Positions 9,735 through 18,452 of a stretch of DNA of 64,000 nucleotides are shown one piece after another. A program made the translations under genes and the position numbers. Source of the DNA: Halomicrobium salinisoli (lineage in GTDB: Archaea; Halobacteriota; Halobacteria; Halobacteriales; Haloarculaceae); the NCBI RefSeq assembly GCF_020405185.1, contig NZ_CP084463.1:1488001-1552000 (forward strand), read 5' to 3'. Below the pieces are notes generated by a model. The model had not been told where the DNA came from, searched no databases, and worked only from the letters and a program-made list of their open reading frames with translations. Every line of letters begins with the position of its first letter. Within the stretch, counting starts at the first letter, position 1.

Positions 9735-9960
9735 CGGTCTACGACTGTCAGCTCGTAGTCGCCGACTGGGTTCCGGAAATCGCTCGACAGCGCCACGAGA
9801 GAGCGGTTCCCAGCGGCCGTCGACGACGTGGACTCGCTGGAGAAACCGGGCGGGAAGGTCGAGTCGAACGTCGACGGGATCGACCGCTGGATCGAACGGG
9901 AACTACTCTGCGACGGGCTAACGCGCGGAGCCGCTGGCGAAACCGACGGAAAAGAGGCGG
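9735..9960 (+). pseudogene. Frameshifted ORF relic downstream of the candidate immunity gene
   Basis: One frame reads VTVYDCQLVVADWVPEIARQ from 9732 onward. A second frame takes over near 9795 and reads AAVDDVDSLEKPGGKVESN and then DGIDRWIERELLCDGL to about 9924. Both pieces look more protein-like than the usual shadow frames, but neither has a good start or a full length. This fits a decayed small gene, perhaps an old immunity gene left by toxin-tip turnover. Chance open frames remain possible. Confidence 0.3.
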
Positions 9961-9966
9961 TGCCGA

Positions 9967-11856
9967 TCAGTCCTGATCGGGTTCGCTGGTGGACTGGGAG
10001 GGACCGCCGGAGAAGACGAACTCGTGTTCGGCCTCGGTCTCGAAGCGCTCGAGGATGTCGCCCAGCGGGCGGGCGTAGCGCTTGAGCCGCTCGGCGCGCG
10101 AGGAGACCTCGTTCAGTTCGGCGGCTTGTTCCTCGGCCGCGCCGGCGACGTTCTCGGACTCGGCCATCATGCCCTCGCTGGTGTCGGCGGCGTCCTGCAG
10201 TTCCGTGGCGACGGAGCGGAAGCCTTCCAGCGAGCCGCTCACGTCGACGTCGGCCTCGGACTCCAGTTCTTCGAGGCTGGCGACGAGCTCGTCGAGGTCC
10301 TCGGAGATGGCCTGGAGCCGGTCCTGCTGGTCGTAGGCGTCGTCGGAGATCTTCTGGACGGACTCGGCGACCTGCTCGGAGGCGTCCCGGACGGACTGGG
10401 CGCTCTCGAGGACGACGTCACTGGAGTCGGCCACCTCGTCGGAGAAGCTCTTGAGCTGACCGGTCGTCTTCTCCAGTTCGTTCATCATCTCGTTGAACTC
10501 CTGGGCGATGCGGTCCATCGACTCGTTCTCGCCGTCGGTGTCCATCCGGCTGGTCATGTCGCCGCCGGCGGTCTCCTCCATGACCGTGCTGAACTCGTCG
10601 GCCTTCTCCTGGAGGTAGTTGTTCATCTCCATGGCCTCGGCGCGGGACACCTCGGCCTCCTTGCGGGCCTTCTCGGCCTCGTCGATCTGGCGCTTCAGCG
10701 AGTCGCGCATGTCGGCGAAGCCGTCGTACAGCTGGCCGATGTTGTCGATCCGCGCGGAGGCGATCTCGACGTCGAGGTTGCCCTCGCGCATCTCGTCGGC
10801 CTTGCGCCGGAGCCGATCGATCGAGGACGCGGTGTTGTACCCCAGCGCGATGCCGACGCCGCCGATCATGACGACGGCGGCCAGCGTCGCGACGATGCCG
10901 CCCTGCTCGATCTGCTCGACCCAGCCGAAGACGGCCGAGGCCGGCGCGTGCACGAGCACGACCCAGTCGGTGTCCTCGACGGGCGCGTACCCGACGGTGT
11001 ACTCCTCGTTCAGGACGTCCCCGTTGGCGTCCATCCGGGCCACGACGCCGGCGTCGTCGTCGGAGCCGCGGAGGTCCTCGGCCCACTGGATGGGTTCCCT
11101 GGCCGCCTCGTCCTGGCTGTACGTCTGCAGCGCTTCGCCGCCGAGACTGTCGCCCTCGGCGCCTTCGTCGATCATGATCGTCTCGTCACCGCTGTGGACG
11201 ACCTGGGTGAATCCGCCGGGGGCGCGCTCGGCGCCCTTGAGGTCGTCGGCGATGCCCTCGACGCTGTATTCGATCAGGAGGTAGCGGTCGTCGGCGGAGG
11301 AGACGGGACTGAGGAAGCCGACGACCGGGCCGGTCTCACCCAGATATACCTGCGACGTCTGCACGTCGCCGGACTGGGAGAAGGAGGGATCCGCGGCCCA
11401 GCCGCGGTTCACCTCGGAGACGGGCGCGTCCTCGGGGAGCGACGTGCTCGCGACGACGTTGGTCCCGCTGAGGGAGCTCTCGACGAGGTGGATGTCGTTG
11501 ACCTCGGAGGACAGCCCCGACTGTTCGTTGCTCAGGGCCGTCCCGAGGCCCTCGTCGCTGCTCCACGTGTCCTCGTTGGACACGAGGCGCGTGGTCAGGC
11601 GGTTACGCGTGATCCACCGCTGGACCAGGTCCGCCTCCTGTGCGGCCACGTTCTGGTACTCCGCCTCGACGTTCGACTGCGTCTGGCTCTTGACCTCCTG
11701 GGTCGCCGCGATGCCGATGACGCCGATCGAGAGCGCCATTACCATCAGGACGATGCCGAACTTCAGTGCGAAGCTCCGCCTGATGACGTCCGGCGTCACC
11801 CGCTGGAGGAGCGATTCCTCGGTCCGTTCCACGTCGGAGTTCCCGTCTCCGGCCAT
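9967..11856 (-). CDS. Transducer-like protein with Cache and HAMP domains but no CheA/CheW hairpin
   Basis: About 629 aa from the ATG at 11856; the GTG just upstream is an alternative. Helix 1 spans about residues 27-50, an extracellular Cache-like sensor about 55-300, and helix 2 about 318-342. HAMP-like coiled coil follows, then a second HAMP-like unit containing [13 protein letters not shown], and helical coiled coil to the end. Typical haloarchaeal transducers continue into a hairpin with sequence like that of the protein at 35803 (ILALNASIEAA). Here the N-terminal arm ([20 protein letters not shown]) passes through only about 40 residues into the returning arm ([20 protein letters not shown]), so the hairpin tip is missing. 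It may sense a ligand without signalling directly to CheA, or act through other partners. Confidence 0.8.
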   Translation of the reverse strand: MAGDGNSDVERTEESLLQRVTPDVIRRSFALKFGIVLMVMALSIGVIGIAATQEVKSQTQSNVEAEYQNVAAQEADLVQRWITRNRLTTRLVSNEDTWSSDEGLGTALSNEQSGLSSEVNDIHLVESSLSGTNVVASTSLPEDAPVSEVNRGWAADPSFSQSGDVQTSQVYLGETGPVVGFLSPVSSADDRYLLIEYSVEGIADDLKGAERAPGGFTQVVHSGDETIMIDEGAEGDSLGGEALQTYSQDEAAREPIQWAEDLRGSDDDAGVVARMDANGDVLNEEYTVGYAPVEDTDWVVLVHAPASAVFGWVEQIEQGGIVATLAAVVMIGGVGIALGYNTASSIDRLRRKADEMREGNLDVEIASARIDNIGQLYDGFADMRDSLKRQIDEAEKARKEAEVSRAEAMEMNNYLQEKADEFSTVMEETAGGDMTSRMDTDGENESMDRIAQEFNEMMNELEKTTGQLKSFSDEVADSSDVVLESAQSVRDASEQVAESVQKISDDAYDQQDRLQAISEDLDELVASLEELESEADVDVSGSLEGFRSVATELQDAADTSEGMMAESENVAGAAEEQAAELNEVSSRAERLKRYARPLGDILERFETEAEHEFVFSGGPSQSTSEPDQD

Positions 11857-12075
11857 CACCGGATCACCCCGCGTTCTCCCCGACCGCCGGTTCCCGCACC
11901 ACGTGAACGTTCAACTGCCGCTGGTCGACGCGTCGTCCCACAGTCCATAGGTTTGTGTGCTGAATTAGTTCACATAAGCCTTTGGAGCGTTACATCTGGT
12001 TACCAGTCGCTCGTCCGACGGATCCGGCGAGTCGCCGCGGCCGTCTCGCCGAGCGCCCCGGTGAGTTCGAGGGGA

Positions 12076-12083
12076 TTTATACT
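12076..12083 (+). promoter_or_regulatory. TATA box of KDG kinase gene
   Basis: TTTATACT lies 23-30 nt before the GTG at 12106, the spacing of a haloarchaeal leaderless promoter. It supports that GTG as the start rather than any upstream codon of the longer open frame. Confidence 0.65.
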
Positions 12084-12105
12084 GACCCGCGGCCCACGGG
12101 CGCAC

Positions 12106-13059
12106 GTGACCGACCTCGTCACCTTCGGGGAGACGATGCTCCGGCTCTCCCCGCCCCACGGCGAACGCATCGAGACGGCCGATCAGTACGACGTCCACGT
12201 CGCGGGGGCCGAGAGCAACGTCGCGACGGCGGCCCAGCGGCTCGGACTGGACGCCGCCTGGACGTCGAAGCTCCCCGACTCGCCGCCGGGCCGGAAGGTC
12301 GCCAACGAGCTCCGCGGCCACGGCGTCACCGTCGACGTCGTCTGGAGCGACGAGGGCCGGCAGGGCACCTACTACCTCGAGACGGGCGAGGCCCCGCGTG
12401 GCAACAACGTCATCTACGACCGGCGGGACGCCGCCGTGACGACGGCCAGCACCGAAGAGCTCCCCGTCGACCGGATCGAATCGGCCGAGGCGTTCCACAC
12501 GACGGGAATCACGCCGGCGCTGTCGGACACGCTCGAGGAGACGACGGCGGACCTGCTTGCCGCCGCGCAGGATGCAGGGACGACGACGTCGTTCGACCTG
12601 AACTACCGCTCGAAGCTCTGGGAGCCCGCCGAGGCCCGACCGGTCCTCGAAGGCCTGTTCCCCGACGTGGACGTCCTCGTGGTGGCCGAGCGGGACGCCG
12701 AGAACGTCCTCGACAGGACCGGCGACGCCGAGTCCATCGCCGGCGGCCTGGCAGACGACTTCGGCATCGAGGTCGTCATCGTCACCCGCGGGTCCCGCGG
12801 CGCGCTCGCGCTCGCGGACGGCGAGACGTCCGAGCAGCCGACGTTCGAGGCGAGCAACGCTCACCCCGTCGGTACGGGCGACTCCTTCGTGGGCGGGTTC
12901 CTCTCGCAGTACGTGCGGGGCGCCGAGGTCCCGGAGGCCATGGAGTACGGCTCGGCGACGGCGGCGCTGAAGCGGTCGGTCCCCGGGGATCTGGCCGTCG
13001 TGACCCCCGACGAGGTCGAGGCCGTCATCGAGGGCGGTACCGCCGACATCTCCCGGTAG
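12106..13059 (+). CDS. kdgK: 2-keto-3-deoxygluconate kinase (PfkB family)
   Basis: A 317-aa cytosolic sugar kinase that starts at GTG. It has the N-terminal [12 protein letters not shown] strand of KDG kinases, the substrate-side [15 protein letters not shown] segment, and the PfkB C-terminal signature [13 protein letters not shown] with its catalytic Asp. In haloarchaea this family phosphorylates 2-keto-3-deoxygluconate to KDPG in the semi-phosphorylative Entner-Doudoroff pathway. Pyruvate kinase follows on the same strand, and glucose dehydrogenase and a sugar-acid dehydratase lie elsewhere in the window, which supports this substrate. A fructokinase-type substrate is less likely. A much longer open frame runs upstream, but it overlaps the opposite-strand transducer and is not real. 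Confidence 0.88.
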   Translation: MTDLVTFGETMLRLSPPHGERIETADQYDVHVAGAESNVATAAQRLGLDAAWTSKLPDSPPGRKVANELRGHGVTVDVVWSDEGRQGTYYLETGEAPRGNNVIYDRRDAAVTTASTEELPVDRIESAEAFHTTGITPALSDTLEETTADLLAAAQDAGTTTSFDLNYRSKLWEPAEARPVLEGLFPDVDVLVVAERDAENVLDRTGDAESIAGGLADDFGIEVVIVTRGSRGALALADGETSEQPTFEASNAHPVGTGDSFVGGFLSQYVRGAEVPEAMEYGSATAALKRSVPGDLAVVTPDEVEAVIEGGTADISR

Positions 13060-13128
13060 CGCGACCGACACTGATCGCCGGACGCGGCCGGGCCGGTTCG
13101 CTGACAGGACGGTGACGGGTCGCCAACG

Positions 13129-13237
13129 CTTTTATCCCCACCGTCGTAGCCCCGGTCATGAACGGTCACATCGCCTCTCGCGGAGGGCACAGCGATGCGT
13201 AGCGCGACCACGGAGGGCACAGCGATGCGGAGCGCGA
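13129..13237 (+). promoter_or_regulatory. pyk leader: TATA box, 14-codon upstream ORF and duplicated SD/start
   Basis: A TATA-like cttttat (13129-13135) sits about 25 nt before an ATG at 13158. That ATG opens a 14-codon ORF (MNGHIASRGGHSDA) ending in TAG at 13202. The sequence cggagggcacagcgatgcg occurs at 13181-13199 and again at 13211-13229. The full duplicated unit is 27 nt with one mismatch and a 30-nt period. Each copy carries a Shine-Dalgarno ggagg and an in-frame ATG (13195, 13225), so pyruvate kinase has two tandem ribosome-binding sites. The small ORF overlaps the first. Confidence 0.6.
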
Positions 13238-14973
13238 AGATCGTCTGCACGATCGGGCCGGCCTCGGAGTCCGTCGAGACGATGACGGAACTGGCCGAGG
13301 CGGGCATGTCGGTCGCGCGGCTCAACGCCAGCCACGGCTCGCCGGAGCACCGCCGGGAGATGATCGACCGGATCCGGGAGGTCGACGCGACGACCGACCA
13401 GCCCGTCGCGGCGATGCTGGACATGCCGGGCCCCGAGGTCCGGACGGCGCCGATCCGCGACGAGATCCACCTCGAGGAGGGCACCACGGTGCGGTTCGTC
13501 GAGGGCGACGAGGCGACCCCCGAGGAGGTCGGGCTCTCGGTGTCCATCGCCGCCGTCGAGCCCGGCGACCGCGTCCTGCTGGACGACGGGCGCATCGAGA
13601 CGACCGTCCAGCGCGTCGAGGGCGGGACGGTCTACGCCGACGTCGAGAGCGGCGGCGACCTCGGGGCCCGCAAGGGCGTCAACGTCCCCGGCGTCGACCT
13701 GGACCTGCCGACGATCACCGAGAACGACGAGGCGGAACTGGACGTGGCCGCCGAGAAGGAACCGGACTTCGTCGCGGCCTCGTTCGTCCGCTCGGGCGAG
13801 GACATCTACGAGATCGAGTCGGCGATGGAGGAGCGGGGCATCGACATCCCGATCATCGCCAAGATCGAGCGCGCGGGCGCGGTCGAGAACCTCGACTCGA
13901 TCATCGACGCGGCCTACGGCGTGATGGTCGCCCGCGGCGACCTCGGCGTCGAGTGTCCCCTCGAGGACGTCCCGATGATCCAGAAGCGGATCATCCGGAA
14001 GTGCAACGAGGAGGGCGTGCCGGTCATCACCGCCACGGAGATGCTGGACTCGATGGTCACCGAGCGCCGGCCGACCCGCGCCGAGACCTCCGACGTGGCC
14101 AACGCCGTCCTCGACGGGACGGACGCGGTCATGCTCTCCGGGGAGACGGCCATCGGCGACCACCCCGTCCGCGTCGTCGAGACGATGGACAGCATCGTCC
14201 GCTACATCGAGGGCAGCGACGAGTACGCGGAGACCCGCGAGCAGCGGGTGCCCGCCGCCGACAACACACGGACCGACGCGCTGGCCCGGTCGGCCCGCTT
14301 CCTGGCGCGGGACATCGGCGCATCCGCCGTCGTCGCCGCCTCCGAGTCCGGCTACACCGCGCTGAAGGCCGCGAAGTTCCGGCCGTCGATCCCGGTGGTC
14401 GCGACCACGCCCAGCGAGGAGGTCCGCCGTCAGCTCGCCCTCAGCTGGGGGATCATCCCGGTCACGACCGAGTACACCACCGACGGCGCCGACGCCATCA
14501 TCCAGAACGCGGTCCAGTCCGCCATCGACACGGGCGCCGCGGAGGGCGGCGACACCGTCGTCGTCCTCTCCGGCATGATGACCGAACTGGAGGGGATCAA
14601 CACGGCGAACATGCTGAAGGTCCACGTCGCGGCCGAGACCATCGCCCGGGGCCGGTCGGTCGTCGACGGCCTCGTCACCGGCCCGATCCACTACGCGCCG
14701 GACGGGGACCTGAGCGACGTCCCCGATGGCGCGGTCGTCTCCGTGCCCGCGGACTTCGAGGGCGAGTTCGTCGGCGACCCCGAGTCGATCGGCGGCCTCG
14801 TCGACGCCCACGAGGGCATGACCAGCTACGCCGCCATCGTCGCGCGCGAACTGGGGATCCCGATGATCTCCGACGTCGACCGACCGGACGTGGCCGACGG
14901 CACCGTCGTCACGCTCGACGCCGAGCGGGGCGTGCTCTACGAGGACGCCGTCGGCGAGCGCGACCGGGACTGA
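13225..14973 (+). CDS. pyk: Pyruvate kinase with C-terminal PEP-utiliser-like domain
   Basis: 582 aa from the ATG at 13225 (592 from 13195). It converts PEP and ADP to pyruvate and ATP, the last step of glycolysis and of the Entner-Doudoroff pathway. Motifs seen: KIVCTIGPAS at the N terminus, SVARLNASHG, DMPGPEVRT, the active-site IIAKIERAGAVENLDSI, GVMVARGDLGVE and ATEMLDSM. After the normal pyruvate-kinase C domain comes an extra domain of about 90 residues resembling the phosphohistidine domain of PEP synthase, as in some Bacillus enzymes. The usual His in the TSHAAIVARELG motif is Tyr here (MTSYAAIVARELGIP), so phosphotransfer there is unlikely. Start 13225 is preferred because MRSAKIVCTIGP matches the family N terminus. 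Confidence 0.95.
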   Translation: MRSAKIVCTIGPASESVETMTELAEAGMSVARLNASHGSPEHRREMIDRIREVDATTDQPVAAMLDMPGPEVRTAPIRDEIHLEEGTTVRFVEGDEATPEEVGLSVSIAAVEPGDRVLLDDGRIETTVQRVEGGTVYADVESGGDLGARKGVNVPGVDLDLPTITENDEAELDVAAEKEPDFVAASFVRSGEDIYEIESAMEERGIDIPIIAKIERAGAVENLDSIIDAAYGVMVARGDLGVECPLEDVPMIQKRIIRKCNEEGVPVITATEMLDSMVTERRPTRAETSDVANAVLDGTDAVMLSGETAIGDHPVRVVETMDSIVRYIEGSDEYAETREQRVPAADNTRTDALARSARFLARDIGASAVVAASESGYTALKAAKFRPSIPVVATTPSEEVRRQLALSWGIIPVTTEYTTDGADAIIQNAVQSAIDTGAAEGGDTVVVLSGMMTELEGINTANMLKVHVAAETIARGRSVVDGLVTGPIHYAPDGDLSDVPDGAVVSVPADFEGEFVGDPESIGGLVDAHEGMTSYAAIVARELGIPMISDVDRPDVADGTVVTLDAERGVLYEDAVGERDRD

Positions 14974-15134
14974 CGCGGTCTCGCTCCGGCCACGTCCCGT
15001 CACCGCTGGTCGACGGACCCCGATGCGAGACGCCATCGTCCGGCAGTAGTGACCACTTTCTCGGCAGGTACGCGTCGCCGGGGTCGCGCAAGATATGTGT
15101 AGTTAAGTAGCGGACGGCCGACCGCTCACGTACA

Positions 15135-16097
15135 ATGGCCGCTTACGCAGGGGTCGACCTCGGCGCGACGAACGTCCGCGCCGTCGTCGGCGACGAGTCC
15201 GGTCGGGAGCTGGGCTCGGACGCGGGCGAGACGCCGCGTGGCCCCAACGGGATCGCCGTCACCGAGGCCGTCCTGGACACGCTCCGGGGCGCCTGTGAGG
15301 ACGCGGACGTCGCGCCCGGTTCGATCGAGGCCGCCGGCATCGGGTCGATCGGTCCGCTCGATCTGGCCGGCGGCGCCGTCGACAACCCCGCGAACCTGCC
15401 GGACACGATCGACCGGATCCCCCTGACGGGGCCGGTCGGCGAGCTCATCGACTCCGATCGGGTCTACCTCCACAACGACACCACGGCCGGCGTGATCGGC
15501 GAGCGCTACTTCAGCGACCGCAACCCCGACGACATGGTGTACCTGACCATCTCGTCGGGCATCGGCGCCGGCATCTGCGTGGACGGCGACATCCTGGCCG
15601 GCTGGGACGGCAACGCCGGCGAGGTCGGGCACATGACCATCGATCCCACCGGACTGATGACCTGTGGCTGCGGCGCCGAGGGCCACTGGGAGGCGTACTG
15701 CTCCGGCAACAACATCCCCCGCTACGCGACCGCGCTGCACCGCGAGGACCCCGTCCCCACGGAACTGCGCGTCGACGACGGCGACTTCGGCGCCGCGGAC
15801 GTCTTCGCGGCCGCCAAGCGCGGCGACGAGTTCGCCGAGTACGTCATCGAGCAGGTCGGGCACCTGAACGCCATCGGCGTCGCCAACATCGTCAACTCCT
15901 ACGCGCCGCTGGTCGTCTACGTCGGCGGCGCCGTCGCGCTGAACAACCCCGACGAGGTCCTCGAACCGATCAGAGAGCAGATCCCGCCGATGCTCATGGC
16001 GAATCTCCCGGACATCAAACTGACCCAGCTCGGCGACGACGTCGTCGTGATGGGCGCGCTCGCCTCCGGCATCACGGGCGGCACCGGCGAGCGGTAG
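15135..16097 (+). CDS. ROK-family glucokinase
   Basis: A 320-aa cytosolic sugar kinase. It has the ATP-binding GVDLGATNVRA at the N terminus, the catalytic region LHNDTTAGVIGE with Asp, GIGAGICVDGDILAG, and NAGEVGHMTI, the usual ROK sugar contact with Glu and His. The zinc-binding motif is CGCGAEGHWEAYCSG, with His at the position of the third Cys of the classic CxCGxxGCxE pattern. Closest in type to haloarchaeal ROK glucokinases, which make glucose 6-phosphate. Because glucose is mainly oxidised in haloarchaea, it may serve gluconeogenic balance or another hexose. It is convergent with the next gene. Family is certain; the exact sugar is not. Confidence 0.85.
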   Translation: MAAYAGVDLGATNVRAVVGDESGRELGSDAGETPRGPNGIAVTEAVLDTLRGACEDADVAPGSIEAAGIGSIGPLDLAGGAVDNPANLPDTIDRIPLTGPVGELIDSDRVYLHNDTTAGVIGERYFSDRNPDDMVYLTISSGIGAGICVDGDILAGWDGNAGEVGHMTIDPTGLMTCGCGAEGHWEAYCSGNNIPRYATALHREDPVPTELRVDDGDFGAADVFAAAKRGDEFAEYVIEQVGHLNAIGVANIVNSYAPLVVYVGGAVALNNPDEVLEPIREQIPPMLMANLPDIKLTQLGDDVVVMGALASGITGGTGER

Positions 16098-16143
16098 GTC
16101 GGCGACGCCGCGGGGGTCTCGGAGTCACTCCCGGTGGAGGGAG

Positions 16144-17316
16144 TCACTGCCGGAGGTCGTACAGCCGACGGAACGCCGCGGACGGGAACCGCAGCTCCAC
16201 GCGGCTGGGCGGGCGACCGCGCCCGTCCCACTCCTCCGACTGGACGCGCTCGACGACGCCGACCTCGGCCATCTCGTAGAGGAAGCGCTTGACCGTGCCC
16301 GGCGAGAGGTCGACCTCGGGGTCCGAGCCGATGGCCGCCGTCGTCTCGGTGACCGACTCGCGGTCGGCCGGGTCGAGGTCGACGAGTCTCCGCAAGACGA
16401 CCTGTCTGTTCTCCGGGAGCGCGAACGCCCGGCCCAGCGAGACGCGGGGCTCGGGCACCTCCTCGATGGCGGCGTCGACGTCGCCCTCGCCGATGGTCCG
16501 CCGGTCCGCGCGGGCGGCGCGGTCGGCGGCGACGAAGACCACCGCCAGCGCGTCGTGCGCGTTCCCGTCGGCCCAGTCCGCGACGCGGCGCGCGAGGGCG
16601 TGATCGACAGCCCGGCGGGCGAGCCCGGCCGACATGCGCTCCATCAGGAGGTCGACGAGCGTCTGTCGGCGGTACGGGTCGACCGCGACGGCCGTCGCCG
16701 TGTACGTGGTCAGCGCCACGTCGCCGGGCTCGGCCCGTCCGACGGCGAGCCAGCTCACGTTGCTCGGCAGGCTCGCGAAGCGGTCGATCAGCTCGTCCGC
16801 CCCGGCGGCCCCCGGGTCGTCGACGTGGTCGACGGCGACGACGGCCCCGGCCGAGTCGCCCAGCACGTCGTGCAACCGGTCGCGGAGGTCGTCGGTGCTG
16901 ATCCCGTGTTCCGGGACCGCCTCCCCGACGAGGGCGTCGAGGACGGCGTGGTAGAACTCGAACTCGCTCGCCGTCGATCGCCCGTCGACGTAGACGAACC
17001 GCGGGGCCGCCGGGGTCGCCGCCCTGGTGCTCGTGTGGATCGCCGAGCTCCGGTCGGTACACAGCCGCTCGAGCTCGGCGAACAGGGCGGTGACGACGGC
17101 GGACTTGCCCGATCCCGCCGGCCCGTACAGGTAGGCGTTGGGCGGGAGCGTCCCGTCGAACGCCGGATCGAGGTGGTCGAGGAGCCGCTCGAGGAGGGGT
17201 CCGCGGTCGGACGGCTCCGCGACGTGGGCGACCGGCGACAGCGACTCGTAGTCCTGGATCAGCCGGGGCTGACCGTCCCGGCGCTGGCGTCGTCTAATTC
17301 TCGCTGCGATGTCCAT
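16144..17316 (-). CDS. Divergent Orc1/Cdc6-family AAA+ ATPase
   Basis: 390 aa. The N terminus has the Orc1/Cdc6 opening (residues about 20-60), Walker A YGPAGSGKSAV near residues 64-74, and a Walker B-like AVVAVDHVDD. The AAA+ lid is followed by a C-terminal winged helix (about 300-390; LSPGTVKRFLYEMAEVGVVERV). Orc1/Cdc6 proteins bind replication origins, and haloarchaea have many paralogues, several without their own origin. I saw no paired origin-recognition repeats or AT-rich unwinding element beside this gene, so it is more likely an accessory paralogue or a regulator. The sequence is more diverged than a main initiator. It sits alone between sugar and glycerol genes. Confidence 0.75.
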   Translation of the reverse strand: MDIAARIRRRQRRDGQPRLIQDYESLSPVAHVAEPSDRGPLLERLLDHLDPAFDGTLPPNAYLYGPAGSGKSAVVTALFAELERLCTDRSSAIHTSTRAATPAAPRFVYVDGRSTASEFEFYHAVLDALVGEAVPEHGISTDDLRDRLHDVLGDSAGAVVAVDHVDDPGAAGADELIDRFASLPSNVSWLAVGRAEPGDVALTTYTATAVAVDPYRRQTLVDLLMERMSAGLARRAVDHALARRVADWADGNAHDALAVVFVAADRAARADRRTIGEGDVDAAIEEVPEPRVSLGRAFALPENRQVVLRRLVDLDPADRESVTETTAAIGSDPEVDLSPGTVKRFLYEMAEVGVVERVQSEEWDGRGRPPSRVELRFPSAAFRRLYDLRQ

Positions 17317-17386
17317 TCTCGTGTTGTCTGGTACCGGTAGTCTCGTGAGGGCGTACTAAATTCGGTCGCCTGCCGACGGCGCGGGG

Positions 17387-18451
17387 TTAGAGGTACCCCG
17401 CGTTCGGCAGGACGCCGACCATCGAGAGGACCGCGACGACGAACATGGCGAGGGCGATGGCCATCGCCGGCGGGTCGACGTGGGTCCCGGAGTGCGCGTA
17501 GAAGACCCGCTGGGTCAGTTCGCCCAGCAGACCGGTGACGACGCCGAACGCGCCGGCCGCGAGCAGCGCGGCGACGCTGCCGGCGATCGGTGCGACGACG
17601 ACCGCCCCGACCGAGCCGAGGAGCGTGATGTGGTGGGTCACCGGGATCTTCTCGACGCCGAGGTTCAGGAACAGCAGGCTCATCGCGGAGATGCCGTAGC
17701 CGAGGAAGACGCTCCCCGTCTGGATCCAGATGTACCCGCCGAGGATCCCGCCGACGAGGCCGATCGCCGCGACGTTGCCCCACTCGTACTGGTGGGGGAG
17801 CCACGGCTCGGTCGCCAGCAGCTCGCGCTCGACGCCGCCGTCGGTGACGACGCGCTTCTCGCCGCGCTCGAAGGGGGACATGTCGAGCAGGCCGTCGCCC
17901 GCGGCCGTCCCGACGAGCGGGTAGCCGAAGGCGAGGCGGGCGAGGAAGGCGGTCGCCACGACCGACAGCGCGATGGTGTCCGTCGGCGTCCCGATCCCGG
18001 CGCCGACCTGATTGATCAGCATCCCGACGACGCCGAAGACGGCCCCGACCGCGAGGACGTCCGGCTTCGTCCCGAACGCGTACAGGATGTCCTTCCCGAA
18101 GTGGTAGTCCCAGCCGTCGGGCTCCATCTCGGGATACTTCTTCCCGGCGTAGGCGGAGGCGGCGACGCCGCCGGCGAAGGCGACGTGCGGACCGGTGACG
18201 GCTCCGAACCCGATGACGCCTGTCACGCCGGCGGCCAGCTGGCCCCCGTCGATCCCCTCGAGGCCGGCGACCTCGCGCTGGAGGATGGCCAGGCCCTCGC
18301 CGAGGAAGACCACGAAGCCCGTGAAGACGAACGAGGGCAGCGCGCCGAGCGCGGCGCCGAAGGCCCCGCCCGCGAGCGCGGTGATCGCGAGCAGGACGAA
18401 CTGCTCAACCTCCATCCCGACGATCGGAACCTGAAGGAGTGCGGCGTCCAT
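17387..18451 (-). CDS. Multi-pass membrane protein co-transcribed with glpK, putative glycerol uptake partner
   Basis: 354 aa from the ATG at 18451. About nine to ten hydrophobic helices span the length, with one hydrophilic cytosolic loop in the middle (around GDGLLDMSPFERGEKR and LATEPWLPHQYEWG). The start lies one nucleotide after the glpK stop on the same strand, so translation is coupled. From memory, haloarchaeal glpK genes are often followed by a membrane protein of this kind proposed to help glycerol enter the cell. It is not an aquaglyceroporin by sequence, since I see no NPA boxes. The longer open frame that starts inside glpK adds a basic, non-conserved stretch and is rejected. Confidence 0.75.
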   Translation of the reverse strand: MDAALLQVPIVGMEVEQFVLLAITALAGGAFGAALGALPSFVFTGFVVFLGEGLAILQREVAGLEGIDGGQLAAGVTGVIGFGAVTGPHVAFAGGVAASAYAGKKYPEMEPDGWDYHFGKDILYAFGTKPDVLAVGAVFGVVGMLINQVGAGIGTPTDTIALSVVATAFLARLAFGYPLVGTAAGDGLLDMSPFERGEKRVVTDGGVERELLATEPWLPHQYEWGNVAAIGLVGGILGGYIWIQTGSVFLGYGISAMSLLFLNLGVEKIPVTHHITLLGSVGAVVVAPIAGSVAALLAAGAFGVVTGLLGELTQRVFYAHSGTHVDPPAMAIALAMFVVAVLSMVGVLPNAGYL

Positions 18452-18452
18452 C

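Noticed and set aside
10024..12105. Upstream part of a 1011-codon frame running into KDG kinase
   Set aside because: It is antisense to the transducer, and the TATA box places the true start at 12106.
16098..17386. Replication origin next to the Orc1/Cdc6 gene
   Set aside because: No paired origin-recognition boxes or AT-rich unwinding element are visible on either side of the gene.
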